DNA of 64,000 nt from Deltaproteobacteria bacterium (GCA_016214955.1 JACRMN010000010.1:124001-188000), one strand, 5' to 3'; shown: positions 10,420-20,039, counted from the first letter of the stretch. The notes: generated by a model not told the origin, from the sequence alone. Made by a program: numbers and translations.

Positions 10420-11370
10420 TTACCAAACGCCGGGGGCGGGCCGCTGCGACAGTCCGCGCAGGATCTCCCATGCCGTCAGCGCCGCCAGCCGCGCGGTGCG
10501 CCCCCCCTCGTCGTGGGCCGGGCAGAGCTCGCAGACGTCGGCCGAGGCCACCGCCGCCGTCGCGCCGGCCAGGAAGGCCGCCTCCAGCCACGGCGCCGGA
10601 GCCAGGCCGCGCGCCGCCGGGGCCGACACCCCGGGGGCGTACGCCTGGTCGAGGGCGTCGAGGTCGAAGGTGCAGAGGGCCGGATGCGAGAGGCCCGCGA
10701 ACAGGCCGGCCACCCGCTCGGCGTCGATGGCCGAAGCCGTCCAGCCCCTCCCGCCCCGCGCCTCCAGCCAGGCCAGGTGGTCGCGCGCCACCGACTGCGG
10801 CGCCAGCCCCGCGACCCGGTAGCGGCGGCAGGCGCCCGAGGGGTGCAGCAGCGCCTGGCGGAACGGGGACCCGGAGTGGCCCTTCCCCCCCTCGAGCTCG
10901 CGGACGTCGGCGTGGGCGTCCAGGTTCAGGATCTCCACCCGGTTGCCAGCGGCGGCGTGTCCCAGGAAGTGCCCATAGGCCGTCTCGTGCCCGCCGCCGA
11001 GCACCAGGACGAAGCTGCCCTGGCGCAGCCACGGCGCCAGCGCCTCGCCCAGCGCCGCCTGGTCGGCCTCGAGGTCGCTCCCCGCGACCAGGTCGCCCGC
11101 GTCCACCGTGCGGCGCAGCAGCGCCACGTGCCGCTCGAAGTCGCCGGCGTCGGGCGTCATGCGGTACAGGGCCCGGCGGATGGCTCCCGGCCCCTCGGCG
11201 GCGCCGGGGCGCCCGCCGTTGCGGCGCACTCCTTCGTCGGTGGGGAAGCCCACGATCACCGCCGCCGGCGCCTCGCCGGGCGCGAGGCCGGTGCCGAGGA
11301 GCTGGCCCACCCGCGGGTCGCTGGCGGCGGTGGCCGGCGGCGCGATCTCGACCTTGCGGAGCGTGGGCAC
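10420..11370 (-). CDS. hutG: Formimidoylglutamase-like ureohydrolase
   Basis: 316 residues of the arginase/agmatinase fold. The manganese-binding motifs are present: GGGHE (about 126-130), NLDAHADVR (about 150-158) and FDLDALD (about 240-246). With hutI directly upstream (9-base gap), the best role is N-formimidoyl-L-glutamate to glutamate plus formamide, the last step of histidine degradation. GTG start with GAGAGG upstream. The arginase family is hard to separate by sequence, but the hutI neighbour supports hutG. Confidence 0.85.
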   Translation of the reverse strand: MPTLRKVEIAPPATAASDPRVGQLLGTGLAPGEAPAAVIVGFPTDEGVRRNGGRPGAAEGPGAIRRALYRMTPDAGDFERHVALLRRTVDAGDLVAGSDLEADQAALGEALAPWLRQGSFVLVLGGGHETAYGHFLGHAAAGNRVEILNLDAHADVRELEGGKGHSGSPFRQALLHPSGACRRYRVAGLAPQSVARDHLAWLEARGGRGWTASAIDAERVAGLFAGLSHPALCTFDLDALDQAYAPGVSAPAARGLAPAPWLEAAFLAGATAAVASADVCELCPAHDEGGRTARLAALTAWEILRGLSQRPAPGVW

Positions 11371-11379
11371 TCGGTCCTC

Positions 11380-12597
11380 TCAGGCGCGCCAGGCGGCCCG
11401 GCCGCCGGCGACGGTGAGGACGCAGGCGTTGGGGCGCAGGTGGTAGAGCCACTCGTCGGGGGTGGCCGCGTCGATGACCGCCAGGTCGGCCGACTTGCCG
11501 GCCTCGACGGAGCCGCACACCGCCTCCAGCCCCAGGGCGCGGGCCGCCACCTGGGTGGCGCCCTTCAGCGCCTCGGCGGGGGTGAGCCGCTGGACGGTGC
11601 AGGCCAGCGTCAGCGCCAGCGGCAGGTGGTAGCTGGGCGCGGTTCCGGGGTTGAAGTCGGTGGAGACCGCCACCGGGACGCCGGCCTCCACCAGGCTCCT
11701 CGCGGGCAGCGGCGGCGTCGCCAGGTAGAGGGCGGCGATGGGCAGGCTGACGGCCACCGTGCCGGCGGCCGCCAGGGCGGCGATGCCGGATGCGGAGACG
11801 AACTCCAGGTGGTCGGCCGAGCGGGCCCCCAGCTCCGCCGCCAGGGCGGCGCCGCCGCGATCGCCGTGCTGGTCGGCGTGCAGGTGCAGGTCGAGCCCCA
11901 GGGCCCGGGCCCGCGAGAGCAGGCGGCGGGCCTCGGCCACCGAGAAGGCTCCCTCGTCCACGTAGGCATCGGCGGCGTCGGCCAGCCGCTCGCGGGCCAC
12001 GAGCGGCAGCAGCTCCTCGACGAGCCGCAGGTACTCCTCGCGCTGCCCCACGTGCTCGGGCGGGACCAGGTGGGCGCCCAGGTAGGTGGAGACCACGCGC
12101 ATGGGGGTCTCGCGGTGGAGGCGGCGGTGCACCCGCAGCAGGCGAAGCTCGGTCTCGCGGTCGAGGCCGTAGCCGCTCTTGGCCTCCACGGTGGTCACGC
12201 CCAGCTTCCCCATCTCCTCCAGGAACCCGGCCGCCCGCGCGAAGAGCGCCTCCTCGGAGAGCTCGCGGGTGCGGGCCACGGTGCTGGCGATGCCGCCGCC
12301 GCGCCGGGCGATCTCCAGGTAGCCGACGCCGCGGATGCGGTCGGCGAACTCGTCGGCCCGCCAGCCGCCGAAGCACAGGTGGGTATGGCAGTCCACCAGG
12401 CCGGGGATCACCAGCCGCCCGCCGGCGTCCCAGCGCTCCTCGGCGCGCCAGCGCGCCGGCAGGTCCGCCTCCGGCCCCGCCCAGCCGATGGTCTCGCCCT
12501 CCCAGGCCACCGCGGCGCGCGGCACGGGGTGCAGCTCCCCCTGGCCGCCGGGGCCGGCACAGGTGGCGAGGAGGCCGATGTTGGCGAGGACCGGCAC
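11380..12597 (-). CDS. hutI: Imidazolonepropionase
   Basis: 405-residue amidohydrolase of normal length for HutI, hydrolysing imidazolone-5-propionate to N-formimidoyl-glutamate. Visible motifs: VIPGLVDCHTHLCFGG (metal HxH), VTTVEAKSGYGLD, LDLHLHADQHGDRGG and VAVSTDFNPGT. GTG start at 12597, 9 bases after the stop of the FAD oxidoreductase, so the two are probably cotranscribed. hutH and hutU are not in this window; they would be needed elsewhere for a complete pathway. Confidence 0.93.
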   Translation of the reverse strand: MPVLANIGLLATCAGPGGQGELHPVPRAAVAWEGETIGWAGPEADLPARWRAEERWDAGGRLVIPGLVDCHTHLCFGGWRADEFADRIRGVGYLEIARRGGGIASTVARTRELSEEALFARAAGFLEEMGKLGVTTVEAKSGYGLDRETELRLLRVHRRLHRETPMRVVSTYLGAHLVPPEHVGQREEYLRLVEELLPLVARERLADAADAYVDEGAFSVAEARRLLSRARALGLDLHLHADQHGDRGGAALAAELGARSADHLEFVSASGIAALAAAGTVAVSLPIAALYLATPPLPARSLVEAGVPVAVSTDFNPGTAPSYHLPLALTLACTVQRLTPAEALKGATQVAARALGLEAVCGSVEAGKSADLAVIDAATPDEWLYHLRPNACVLTVAGGRAAWRA

Positions 12598-12606
12598 CCC
12601 GGGATT

Positions 12607-14202
12607 CTAGCCCCGCCGCGCGTCCCGCAGGATCTCGCGTGCGGCGTTGTGGCCGCAGGCCCCCATCACCCCGCCGCCGGGGTGGGTCGCGGCGCCGCAG
12701 AGGTAGAGCCCGGGCACCGGCGTGCGGTAGTCGGCGTAGCCGGGCACCGGCCGCATGAAGAAGAGCTGCGAGAGCGGCATCGCCCCCTGGAAGATGTTGC
12801 CCCCGGTGAGGCCGAAGCGCCGCTCCAGGTCGAGCGGCGAGAGCACCTCGCGGTGCAGCACCGAGCGGGCGAAGCCGGGCGCATGGGCGTCGAACAGGGC
12901 CACGCACCGGTCGGCGAAGGCTTCCTTGTGGCCGTCCCAGGTGCCCTCGGCCAGCCGGTAGGGCGCGTACTGGACGAACATCGACATCAGGTGCTTCCCC
13001 GGCGGCGCCACGCTGGGATCCACCGCCGAGGGGATGGTGGCCTCGAGGATGGGCTCCTGCGAGGGGCGGCCGGCCCGGGCGTCGTCGAAGGCCCGCTCCA
13101 TGTAGTCGAGCGAGGGGCAGACGTGGATGGTGCCGCGGTGCTGCGGCGCGGGGCCGGGCCCCTCGTGCGGCAGCGCGGTGAAGCGCGGCAGCTCCGAGAG
13201 CGCCAGGTTGATCTTGAGCGAGGCGCTGGCGTAGTCGATGCCCCGCACCGCCTCGGCGAAGTCGGCCGGCAGCCTCTCGGCCCCGAGCAGCCGCAGGAAG
13301 GTGACGCTGGCGTCGGCGTTGGAGACCACCCGCCGGGCCCGCACCTCCTCGCCGCCGGCCAGCGCCACGCCCACGGCCCGCCCGCTCTCGGTGAGGATGC
13401 GCTCCACCCTGGCGCCGGTACGGATCTCGGCGCCTGCCTCGCACGCCGCCGCGGCGATGGCCTGCGACAGGCTCCCCATGCCCCCCTGCACGTAGCCCCA
13501 GACGCCGCGGGCGCCGTTGCACTCCCCCATGACGTGGTGGAAGAGCACGTAGGCGGTGCCGGGCAGCGAGGGAGAGGCCATGGCCCCGATGATGGCGTCG
13601 GTGGCCAGCGTGGCCTTGAGCTCGTCCGACTCGAACCAGCGGTCGAGGATGGCGCGGGCCGAGCCGGTGAGCACCTCGACTGCGCGCGGGCCGTCCCGCC
13701 CCAGCCGGAGGAATCGCCAGCCGGTCCGCAGGAGCGACCAGAGGTCGCGCGGGCGCCGGGCGAAGGGGTCGGGCGGCGTCTCGGTGAGCGTGGGCTCGAT
13801 GGCGGTGGCGATGCGCAGCAGCATGGCCTCGTACTCGGGGAGACGGGCCGCGTCGCGGGTGGAGAACTTCGACACCTGGCTCCGGTTGAGCTCCGGGTCC
13901 GGCCCCATGAGCAGCGATCGCCCGCCGGGCAGCGGCGTGAAGCTGGAGGGGTTGCGCGGCAGGAGGCGGTAGCCGTGGCGCGCCAGCTCCAGGTCCCGCT
14001 CGATCTCGGGGCGGAGGAGGCTGACCACGTAGGCGGCGCTGGAGACGCGGTAGCCGGGCCAGGTCTCCTCGGTGGTGGCGGCGCCGCCGACCCGGTCGCG
14101 GGCCTCCAGCACCAGCACCCGGTGGCCGGCGCGGGCCAGGTAGGCCGCGGCCACCAGCCCGTTGTGCCCTGCGCCGATGATCACCTCGTCGAGCGCCCGC
14201 AT
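12607..14202 (-). CDS. PYROXD2/phytoene-desaturase-like FAD oxidoreductase
   Basis: 531 residues. N-terminal dinucleotide-binding motif EVIIGAGHNGLVAAAYLARA followed by VLVLEARDRVGGAA. C-terminal FAD motif PGLYLCGAATHPGGGVMGACGHNAA, typical of PYROXD2-like proteins. Substrate unknown; relatives include carotenoid desaturases and uncharacterised NAD(P)/FAD oxidoreductases. ATG at 14202 puts the FAD motif at the expected distance; the frame stays open about 110 bases upstream but that part is low-complexity. First gene of the hutI-hutG operon, so its promoter lies in the 219-base divergent gap before the histidine kinase gene. Confidence 0.85.
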   Translation of the reverse strand: MRALDEVIIGAGHNGLVAAAYLARAGHRVLVLEARDRVGGAATTEETWPGYRVSSAAYVVSLLRPEIERDLELARHGYRLLPRNPSSFTPLPGGRSLLMGPDPELNRSQVSKFSTRDAARLPEYEAMLLRIATAIEPTLTETPPDPFARRPRDLWSLLRTGWRFLRLGRDGPRAVEVLTGSARAILDRWFESDELKATLATDAIIGAMASPSLPGTAYVLFHHVMGECNGARGVWGYVQGGMGSLSQAIAAAACEAGAEIRTGARVERILTESGRAVGVALAGGEEVRARRVVSNADASVTFLRLLGAERLPADFAEAVRGIDYASASLKINLALSELPRFTALPHEGPGPAPQHRGTIHVCPSLDYMERAFDDARAGRPSQEPILEATIPSAVDPSVAPPGKHLMSMFVQYAPYRLAEGTWDGHKEAFADRCVALFDAHAPGFARSVLHREVLSPLDLERRFGLTGGNIFQGAMPLSQLFFMRPVPGYADYRTPVPGLYLCGAATHPGGGVMGACGHNAAREILRDARRG

Positions 14203-14421
14203 GGCGAGACGGTCGGCCGCAGCCGGCCGGCCGGTCCACCTCCCTTTTGGGCCCGGCGAGATCACGCGGAAACGGCGCAGCGGGTGGGGCAGCCGCCGGG
14301 AACGAGATCCTCGCAATAGGTGGCTTTCCCGCCCGGTGCGCCTGCCTCTCCGGGGCGGATTTCGCTACCATGCCCGGCCGGGGCCCGGGCCGACTCGGCG
14401 GTCGGGCCTCCAGGGGGATCG

Positions 14422-15612
14422 ATGGCCAACGACACCACGGGCGGCACCACCGTGGCGACCCACTTCGCGAGCCCGGAGCGCTCCAGTCCGGACGCGATCC
14501 GCGGCCAGGTTGCCCAGCTGACGCAGCATCCGGTGGCGGACGCGGTCCTTCGCGCGGTCGGCGGGGCGGCCGTCCTCCTCAACGCCAACCGCCAGATCAT
14601 CTCCGCCAACGCCCGCTACCTCGAGGCGCTCGGGATCGACCGCGCCGAGCAGATCCTGGGCATGCGGCCCGGCGAGTCGCTCGACTGCGTCCACGCCTGG
14701 GACCACCCGGCCGGCTGCGGCACTGGCCCGTCGTGCGCCTCCTGCGGCGCGGCCATCGCCATGGTGGCGGCCCAACAGGGCGGGAGCGCCGAGGAACGCG
14801 ACTGCGTGGTCACCTGCGGCAAGGACGACTCGCTCCGCGACATCGACCTGCGGGTGCGGGCCAGCCCGCTGCGGATCGGCGGCGAGGAGTACCTGCTCTT
14901 CCTCCTCCAGGACGTGAGCGTCGAGAAGCGGCGCGAGGCGCTGGAGCGGGCCTTCTTCCACGACGTGGCCGACCTGGCCGCCGGCCTCAACCTGGCCGCG
15001 GTTCAGCTCGAGCCCACCAACCCCGACGAGGTGCGGGCCGTCGCCGGCGACATCCGCCTGCTGGCCTCGCGGCTGGCGCGCGAGCTGCTCATCCAGCGCA
15101 GCCTGGCGGAGTCGCGCCCGGGCGCCGGGGAGCCGATGCTCGAGCCCATCGATCTCCAGGCGCTGCTCGACAGCCTGCGGGCCCTCGGGGTCAACCACCC
15201 GGCCGCGGCCGGCAAGGAGGTGCTCGTCACCTCCTCGCTGCGCGAGCTGGAGTCGGACCGGATGCTGCTGGAGCGCATCTTGGGCTGCATGGTGGTGAAC
15301 GCCCTCGAGGCGTCGCCGCGCGGCAGCCAGGTGCGGCTCGAGGTCACCGTCCGCGACGGCGAGGTCTGCTTCGAGGTCTGGAACCCGGGCGCCATCCCCG
15401 AGGCCGCGACCGCGCGCATCTTCCAGCGCTACTTCAGCACCAAGTCCGGGCCGGGCCGCGGCCAGGGCACGTTCCTGATGAAGCTGTTCGGCGAGCGCTG
15501 GCTCGGCGGCAAGGTGGGCTTCCAGACCGGGGCCGAGGGCACCACCTTCTGGCTCCGCCTGCCGGCGCGGGTCCGCGCCGGGCCCGAGCCCGGGCTGCCG
15601 CTGGCGCACTGA
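14422..15612 (+). CDS. PAS-domain sensor histidine kinase with Cys cluster
   Basis: 396 residues, apparently soluble. A PAS-like domain (about 40-175) contains LDCVHAWDHPAGCGTGPSCASCGAA, shown here only by its key Cys residues (five in about 25 positions, ending CASC), a possible metal or redox site. The phosphoacceptor region reads RAFFHDVADLAAGL, resembling the FFHDVLN type of HisKA. The HATPase part has NALEAS (N box), EVWNPGAIPEAATARIFQRY (G1/F box) and GRGQGTFLMKLFGER (G2). No response regulator is adjacent. ATG at 14422 follows a GGGGGA ribosome site. Confidence 0.82.
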   Translation: MANDTTGGTTVATHFASPERSSPDAIRGQVAQLTQHPVADAVLRAVGGAAVLLNANRQIISANARYLEALGIDRAEQILGMRPGESLDCVHAWDHPAGCGTGPSCASCGAAIAMVAAQQGGSAEERDCVVTCGKDDSLRDIDLRVRASPLRIGGEEYLLFLLQDVSVEKRREALERAFFHDVADLAAGLNLAAVQLEPTNPDEVRAVAGDIRLLASRLARELLIQRSLAESRPGAGEPMLEPIDLQALLDSLRALGVNHPAAAGKEVLVTSSLRELESDRMLLERILGCMVVNALEASPRGSQVRLEVTVRDGEVCFEVWNPGAIPEAATARIFQRYFSTKSGPGRGQGTFLMKLFGERWLGGKVGFQTGAEGTTFWLRLPARVRAGPEPGLPLAH

Positions 15613-15658
15613 AGGGCCGCGCCCGGATCGGAAGGCGAGTCGCGGGCCCCGGTGTGGT

Positions 15659-17068
15659 TCAGGCGAGGAGCTGGGCGATGGCGTTGGCGTAGTAGCGCAG
15701 CAGCGGCAGCTCGCCCTCCACCGGCGCCCAGCCTCCGCCCCGCTCCTCCACCAGGCGGCGCTGCACCAGCATCCGCAGGCCCACCTCCACCGCGTACTCC
15801 TCGTCGGCGCGGGGCACGTAGACGTGGGCCCCGGCCGCACCCAGCCGGCGCGCCAGCCCCTGTGTCCGGGCGTGGAGCTCGAAGGTGCCCACCGACTCGC
15901 CGCCTCCGCCCTGCAGGAGCGCCGCCGCCACCAGCGACACCGGCAGCACCGGGACCACCCGCCCCACCGCGCCCATGAGCTCCTGGCCCAGTGCCTCGAG
16001 CTGCGCCGCCCGGGCCTCGCGCGGGAGGCCGCGCAGGTCCACGCCGCGCCGGAGCGACCACTCCCGCATGGAGATGGGCGTGCCGAAGTTGACGGCGGCG
16101 TAGCCGAAGCGGTGCCAGCGGCCGAGCAGGAGCAGCACCGCCTGGCGCAGGCCGAACCGGGTGGCGCCGGTGGCGGTCCGCAGCACCCCGCGCTTCCCCT
16201 CACCGGACGCCTGGGCCAGCAGGGCCCGGTCCTCCAGCACGCGGTCGTAGTTGATGCCCACCGGCACGAAGCACAGGTCGCGCCCGCCGGCCGGGTCGAA
16301 GGTGCGCAGCATGTAGTCGAGCAGCCCCAGGCGCGGGGCCCGCAGCGCGCCGTCTCGCGAGAGGCCGCCCTCCGGGAACACCGCCTGCACCACCCCCGAC
16401 TCGGTGGCCATCTGCACGTAGCGCTCCAGCACCCGGCGGTAGAGCGGGTCGGAGGAGTTGCGCCGGATGAAGTAGGCCCCCATGGAACGGATGAGCGTGT
16501 GGAGCGGCCAGACCTGGGCCCACTCCCCCACCGCGTAGGAGAGCGCGGTCCGCTCGGCGGCCAGGTAGGCAACCAGCACGTAGTCCATGTTGGAGCGGTG
16601 GTTCATGACGAAGACCACGCTGGAGCGCGGGTCCACGCGGGAGAGCCCCTCGTCGTCCGAGTAGCCGATGCGGACGCGGTAGAGGGCCCGGGCCACGGTG
16701 CGGGCGATGCCGTAGCCCAGTCGGAAGTAGGCGTAGGGCCGGAAGGCGGGGACGATCTCGCGGGCGTAGGCCGCCACCCGGCGCATCACCGCCGCCTGGG
16801 GCTGCCCGGTCTCGCGGGCGTGGGCCTCGGCCGCCTCCAGGATGCGCGGGTCGTAGGTGAGCCGATCGACGAGCACCTCGCGCCGCGTGAGCTTGAAGGG
16901 CTGGATGGAGAGGTGGAGCCGCTGGTTGAGGCGCCCGATGACCAGGTTGAGCCGCCTCCGCAGGATCCAGCGCGCCCCGGGGACCAAGAACCGGTCCAGC
17001 AGGGCCACCGCCGCCAGCAGCACCACCAGTGAAGCGGCCCAGAGCGGGACGGCGATGGTGCGATCCAT
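15659..17068 (-). CDS. PlsB-like acyltransferase
   Basis: 469-residue glycerol-3-phosphate acyltransferase-family protein. N-terminal membrane segment (ASLVVLLAAVALLDRFLV). The acyltransferase blocks are clear: block I NHRSNMDYV (HX4D), block II GAYFIRR, block III FPEGGLSRDG and block IV VPVGINYDRV. It should transfer an acyl group to a lysolipid or glycerol-3-phosphate at the inner membrane. It is shorter than E. coli PlsB (about 800 residues), so the substrate is not certain. It lies 105 bases downstream of the penicillin-acylase gene on the same strand. Confidence 0.85.
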   Translation of the reverse strand: MDRTIAVPLWAASLVVLLAAVALLDRFLVPGARWILRRRLNLVIGRLNQRLHLSIQPFKLTRREVLVDRLTYDPRILEAAEAHARETGQPQAAVMRRVAAYAREIVPAFRPYAYFRLGYGIARTVARALYRVRIGYSDDEGLSRVDPRSSVVFVMNHRSNMDYVLVAYLAAERTALSYAVGEWAQVWPLHTLIRSMGAYFIRRNSSDPLYRRVLERYVQMATESGVVQAVFPEGGLSRDGALRAPRLGLLDYMLRTFDPAGGRDLCFVPVGINYDRVLEDRALLAQASGEGKRGVLRTATGATRFGLRQAVLLLLGRWHRFGYAAVNFGTPISMREWSLRRGVDLRGLPREARAAQLEALGQELMGAVGRVVPVLPVSLVAAALLQGGGGESVGTFELHARTQGLARRLGAAGAHVYVPRADEEYAVEVGLRMLVQRRLVEERGGGWAPVEGELPLLRYYANAIAQLLA

Positions 17069-17173
17069 CCGCGGAGGATACGGGCCCGGTGCCGCCCGCA
17101 GCGAGCCCCCGGCCCCGAGCGGGCCGGGGAGCCGCGCCGCCTCCCCCGGGTCGACCCACGGTGGACGGGTGGC

Positions 17174-19561
17174 TCAGGGGGTGAGCTGGAGCCGGTGGGC
17201 TGGCGGCCCGGGCAGGAAGGGCGTGGGCTCTCCGTTCACCCATGCCTCGTGGCCGGCCCGGTAGAAGGGCGAGAGCGGGTGGCCGCTCTGACCGCCGGGC
17301 ATGTGGAAGATGCCGGACTCCTCGCTGCCGGGGGAGACCACGAAGCGCTCCGAGGCACCGAAGTCCGGCGCGGCCACCCGGGGCATGTCGCCGTCGCCGG
17401 GCACCGCGTCGGCCGGCATGTCGAGGAGCGGGCCCAGGAGCGGCAGGGCCCGCGACAGCGGGTGGCGGATGGCGGTGGTGTTGCGCTCGCCCCAGGTGCG
17501 GACCGCGAGCCGGTCGCCCCCGCCGGGGAGCGAGCGCAGCGCGTCGTCGAGCGCGGCGAGGAGCAGCTGGTCCCAGGCGGCGTTGCCCGGCGGGAGGAGG
17601 TGGGCGGGCCGCTCCTGGACCAGCCTCCAGGCCACGCCCTCGGCCTGGGTGAGTTGCGCCGGGTCGTAGCGCGGGTCGCGAGCCCGGGCGAGGGCGTGGA
17701 ACGGCGCCAGCACCCGCGCCAGCGCGGCGAGCCGGAAGGCCCGGACCAGCCGGTAGCCCACCGAGCCCACCGACGCGCGCCCGCCCCAGGCGAGGAGCTG
17801 GCGGCGGACCTCGGCCCGCCGCGCGTCGGCGGCCACCGCCTCGGGCGAGAGCAGGCCGAGCAGGAGCCCGTGCCAGCGCTCCAGGAACAGGGCCCGGTCG
17901 TCGAGCTGGATGGCCAGGAGGTCCCGCTCGGTGAAGTGCTCGGCGGCCCGCAGGTCGTCCCGGATCTGGCGCGCCCGGGCCCCCAGGGCGTAGCCACCGT
18001 CGCCCAGGGTGCGCAGCCCCTCCCCGTCCAGCGTCCGGGCGTTGGCCGTCCAGAGCCGCCCGCCCGGCGGGTCGGTCAGGCGCGGGATCTCCTCCGGCTG
18101 GAGCCAGCCGTCCCAGCGCCGCCGGCCGTCGGCCCATGAGGCCGGGAGCCGCCCGTCGAGCCCCACGCGCCGGGGGAAGACCCCGGCGATGGTCCAGCCG
18201 ATGCGGCCGGTGCGGTCTGCGCAGACGAAGTTCTGCGGCGGCAGCCCGGAGCGGTTGGCGACGGCCAGCGCCTCGTCGAGCGTGCCGGCCCCCTCGAGCC
18301 GCAGGAGCTCCAGGTTCACCGCCTCCGGGTGGTGCGCGGTCCAGGCCAGGGCCCGCTGCCTGCCGCCCGGCAGATCGGGCAGGAGGGGTCCCCACATCGT
18401 GCCGACCACCTCCAGCGTCTCGTCGGGCAGCCCCTTCACCTTGATGATCTCGGCCACGCGCGTGAAGGCGCGCGGCCCGCCCGGCGCCAGGTAGCGGCCG
18501 GGGTCGGCGGGGTCGCGCTCCACCGCCACCAGGTCCTGCCAGTCGCCGTAGCTGTTGGTGAAGCCCCAGGCCACCTGGCCGTTGGAGCCGGCCACCACGG
18601 CCGGCGTGCCCGGCAGCGTGACTCCGGTCACCCGCCGCCGCGCACCCTCCTCCGGCCAGCTCAGCGAGGCGCGGTACCAGATGTTGGGCACCGCCAGCCG
18701 CAGGTGCATGTCGTCGGCGACCATGGCACCGCCGTGGGCCGAGAGGCTCCCGGCCACCGCCCAGGCGTTGCTCCCTGGCGACGGGCGCTCGCGGGGCTCG
18801 ACGGGCGGAGCCGGGGCGGAGCCGCGCAGGTCGAGCACGCCGGGGCCGGGCAGCGGCGGAGTCGCGAAGGGCGCGCCGGTGAGCGGGGCGTCCCACTCGG
18901 TGCCCGGGGCCGCCAGGAGCGCGAACCAGGGGGCCGGCAACGCCTCGGCCAGCGCCGCCAGCGAGGCCTCGCGGGCGCCCTCCTCCCCGTGCAGGTCGAT
19001 GAACATGGCCAGGATCACCAGCACCGAGTCCTCGGGGCGCCACGGCGCCGGCTGGGTGCCCACCACCAGGTACTCGAAGGGGCGCGCGGCCAGGGAGCCC
19101 AGGCCGGCGTTGACGCCGTCGGCGTAGGCGGAGAGCTGGTCGCGCTGCCAGCCGGGCGCGCCGGCCACCACCCGGCTGGCCACGTCGCGGAAGCGGTTGC
19201 GCCGCGTGCGCCGGTCCAGCGGCAGCGCCACCTTGCCGAAGAGCTCGGAGAGCTCCCCGGCGGCCCGCCGCCGCAGCAGGTCCATCTGGAAGAAGCGGTC
19301 CTGCGCGTGGAGGAAGCCGAGCGACCGCGCCACGTCGAGCCGGCGCTCCCCGCGGACGCTGGGCACGCCGAGGGCGTCCCGCTCCACCTCGACCGGCGCG
19401 CCCAGCCCGGGGAGCCGTGCCGCGCCCTCGATCTGGGGCAGGCTGGCCCGCATCCGGGAGAAGGCCCAGGCGGCCACGAGCCCGAGCACCACCGCCAGCA
19501 CCAGGCCGGCGACGGCCAGCCTGTTGAACCAGCGTCGCAGCGCCGCTCGGGGCTCCGCCAT
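17174..19561 (-). CDS. Penicillin acylase-family N-terminal-nucleophile hydrolase
   Basis: 795 residues. A single N-terminal membrane segment or signal (VAGLVLAVVLGLVAAWAF), then the alpha-chain region with FLHAQDRFFQMDLLRRRAAG, a spacer, and the beta chain starting at Ser264 in GSNAWAVAG, the autocatalytic cleavage site and nucleophile. Further family motifs: MVADDMHLRL, SNGQVAWGFTNS and NVRTWGERNTT-like PAVRTWGERNTT near the C-terminus. The family cleaves amides, including penicillins, acyl-homoserine lactones and cephalosporins; the substrate is not readable here. It is in the same orientation as the acyltransferase downstream. Confidence 0.9.
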   Translation of the reverse strand: MAEPRAALRRWFNRLAVAGLVLAVVLGLVAAWAFSRMRASLPQIEGAARLPGLGAPVEVERDALGVPSVRGERRLDVARSLGFLHAQDRFFQMDLLRRRAAGELSELFGKVALPLDRRTRRNRFRDVASRVVAGAPGWQRDQLSAYADGVNAGLGSLAARPFEYLVVGTQPAPWRPEDSVLVILAMFIDLHGEEGAREASLAALAEALPAPWFALLAAPGTEWDAPLTGAPFATPPLPGPGVLDLRGSAPAPPVEPRERPSPGSNAWAVAGSLSAHGGAMVADDMHLRLAVPNIWYRASLSWPEEGARRRVTGVTLPGTPAVVAGSNGQVAWGFTNSYGDWQDLVAVERDPADPGRYLAPGGPRAFTRVAEIIKVKGLPDETLEVVGTMWGPLLPDLPGGRQRALAWTAHHPEAVNLELLRLEGAGTLDEALAVANRSGLPPQNFVCADRTGRIGWTIAGVFPRRVGLDGRLPASWADGRRRWDGWLQPEEIPRLTDPPGGRLWTANARTLDGEGLRTLGDGGYALGARARQIRDDLRAAEHFTERDLLAIQLDDRALFLERWHGLLLGLLSPEAVAADARRAEVRRQLLAWGGRASVGSVGYRLVRAFRLAALARVLAPFHALARARDPRYDPAQLTQAEGVAWRLVQERPAHLLPPGNAAWDQLLLAALDDALRSLPGGGDRLAVRTWGERNTTAIRHPLSRALPLLGPLLDMPADAVPGDGDMPRVAAPDFGASERFVVSPGSEESGIFHMPGGQSGHPLSPFYRAGHEAWVNGEPTPFLPGPPAHRLQLTP

Positions 19562-19659
19562 GCCACCTCCCTGGGGGCGACGAGCCTACCCGGCAGCGAG
19601 GCGTGCGCCTACGCCCAACCCGGGGAGAAGCCCACGAGAATGTCGGTGGGAACGCGCTG

Positions 19660-19905
19660 CTAGCGGATGGCCAGCTCGCCCTTCCAGGCGTCCCGGCGCT
19701 GCCCCTGCGTCAGGGCCTCGTTGGCGTGGGCGGTGGCGCGGAACCAGGCGGCGATGATGGCAGTTGCCGCGATCGAGATGGCGGTCCAGACGCCGAGGAA
19801 GACGAGCACGCTGCGGAGCCAGGACGGGGGCGTGCCGAAGGCGACGCCGACCACCGCTGCGACGGCGGTCGCGGCGACGAGAACGGCGGGAAGCTTTCCT
19901 CTCAT
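19660..19905 (-). CDS. Small two-helix membrane protein
   Basis: 81 residues with two hydrophobic helices (LPAVLVAATAVAAVVGVAFG and LVFLGVWTAISIAATAIIAAW) and a polar C-terminus. No family recognised. The frame has the codon bias of its neighbours and lies 98 bases upstream of the penicillin-acylase gene on the same strand. Moderate confidence because of its size. Confidence 0.5.
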   Translation of the reverse strand: MRGKLPAVLVAATAVAAVVGVAFGTPPSWLRSVLVFLGVWTAISIAATAIIAAWFRATAHANEALTQGQRRDAWKGELAIR

Positions 19906-20039
19906 GGCTGCCCCTTCGGCCCCTGCGGGTGGGCTGGAAACGCCAGGACCAGAAGCAAGAACAGGGCCCGTATGCCGATTTTTCCGGATCCTGTGGTCTT
20001 GAGCCTCTAGGACTGCTGCGCCAATCGATCCTCTCGGGT

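Noticed and set aside
9431-14371. Single 1646-residue frame ending in the cyclic-nucleotide-binding domain
   Set aside because: It runs out of frame through hutG, hutI and the oxidoreductase; a GTG start overlapping the upstream stop gives the real 158-residue protein.
14685-14760. Cytochrome c motif in the PAS kinase
   Set aside because: The Cys pairs read CASCG and CVHAW, not CxxCH, and the protein has no export signal.
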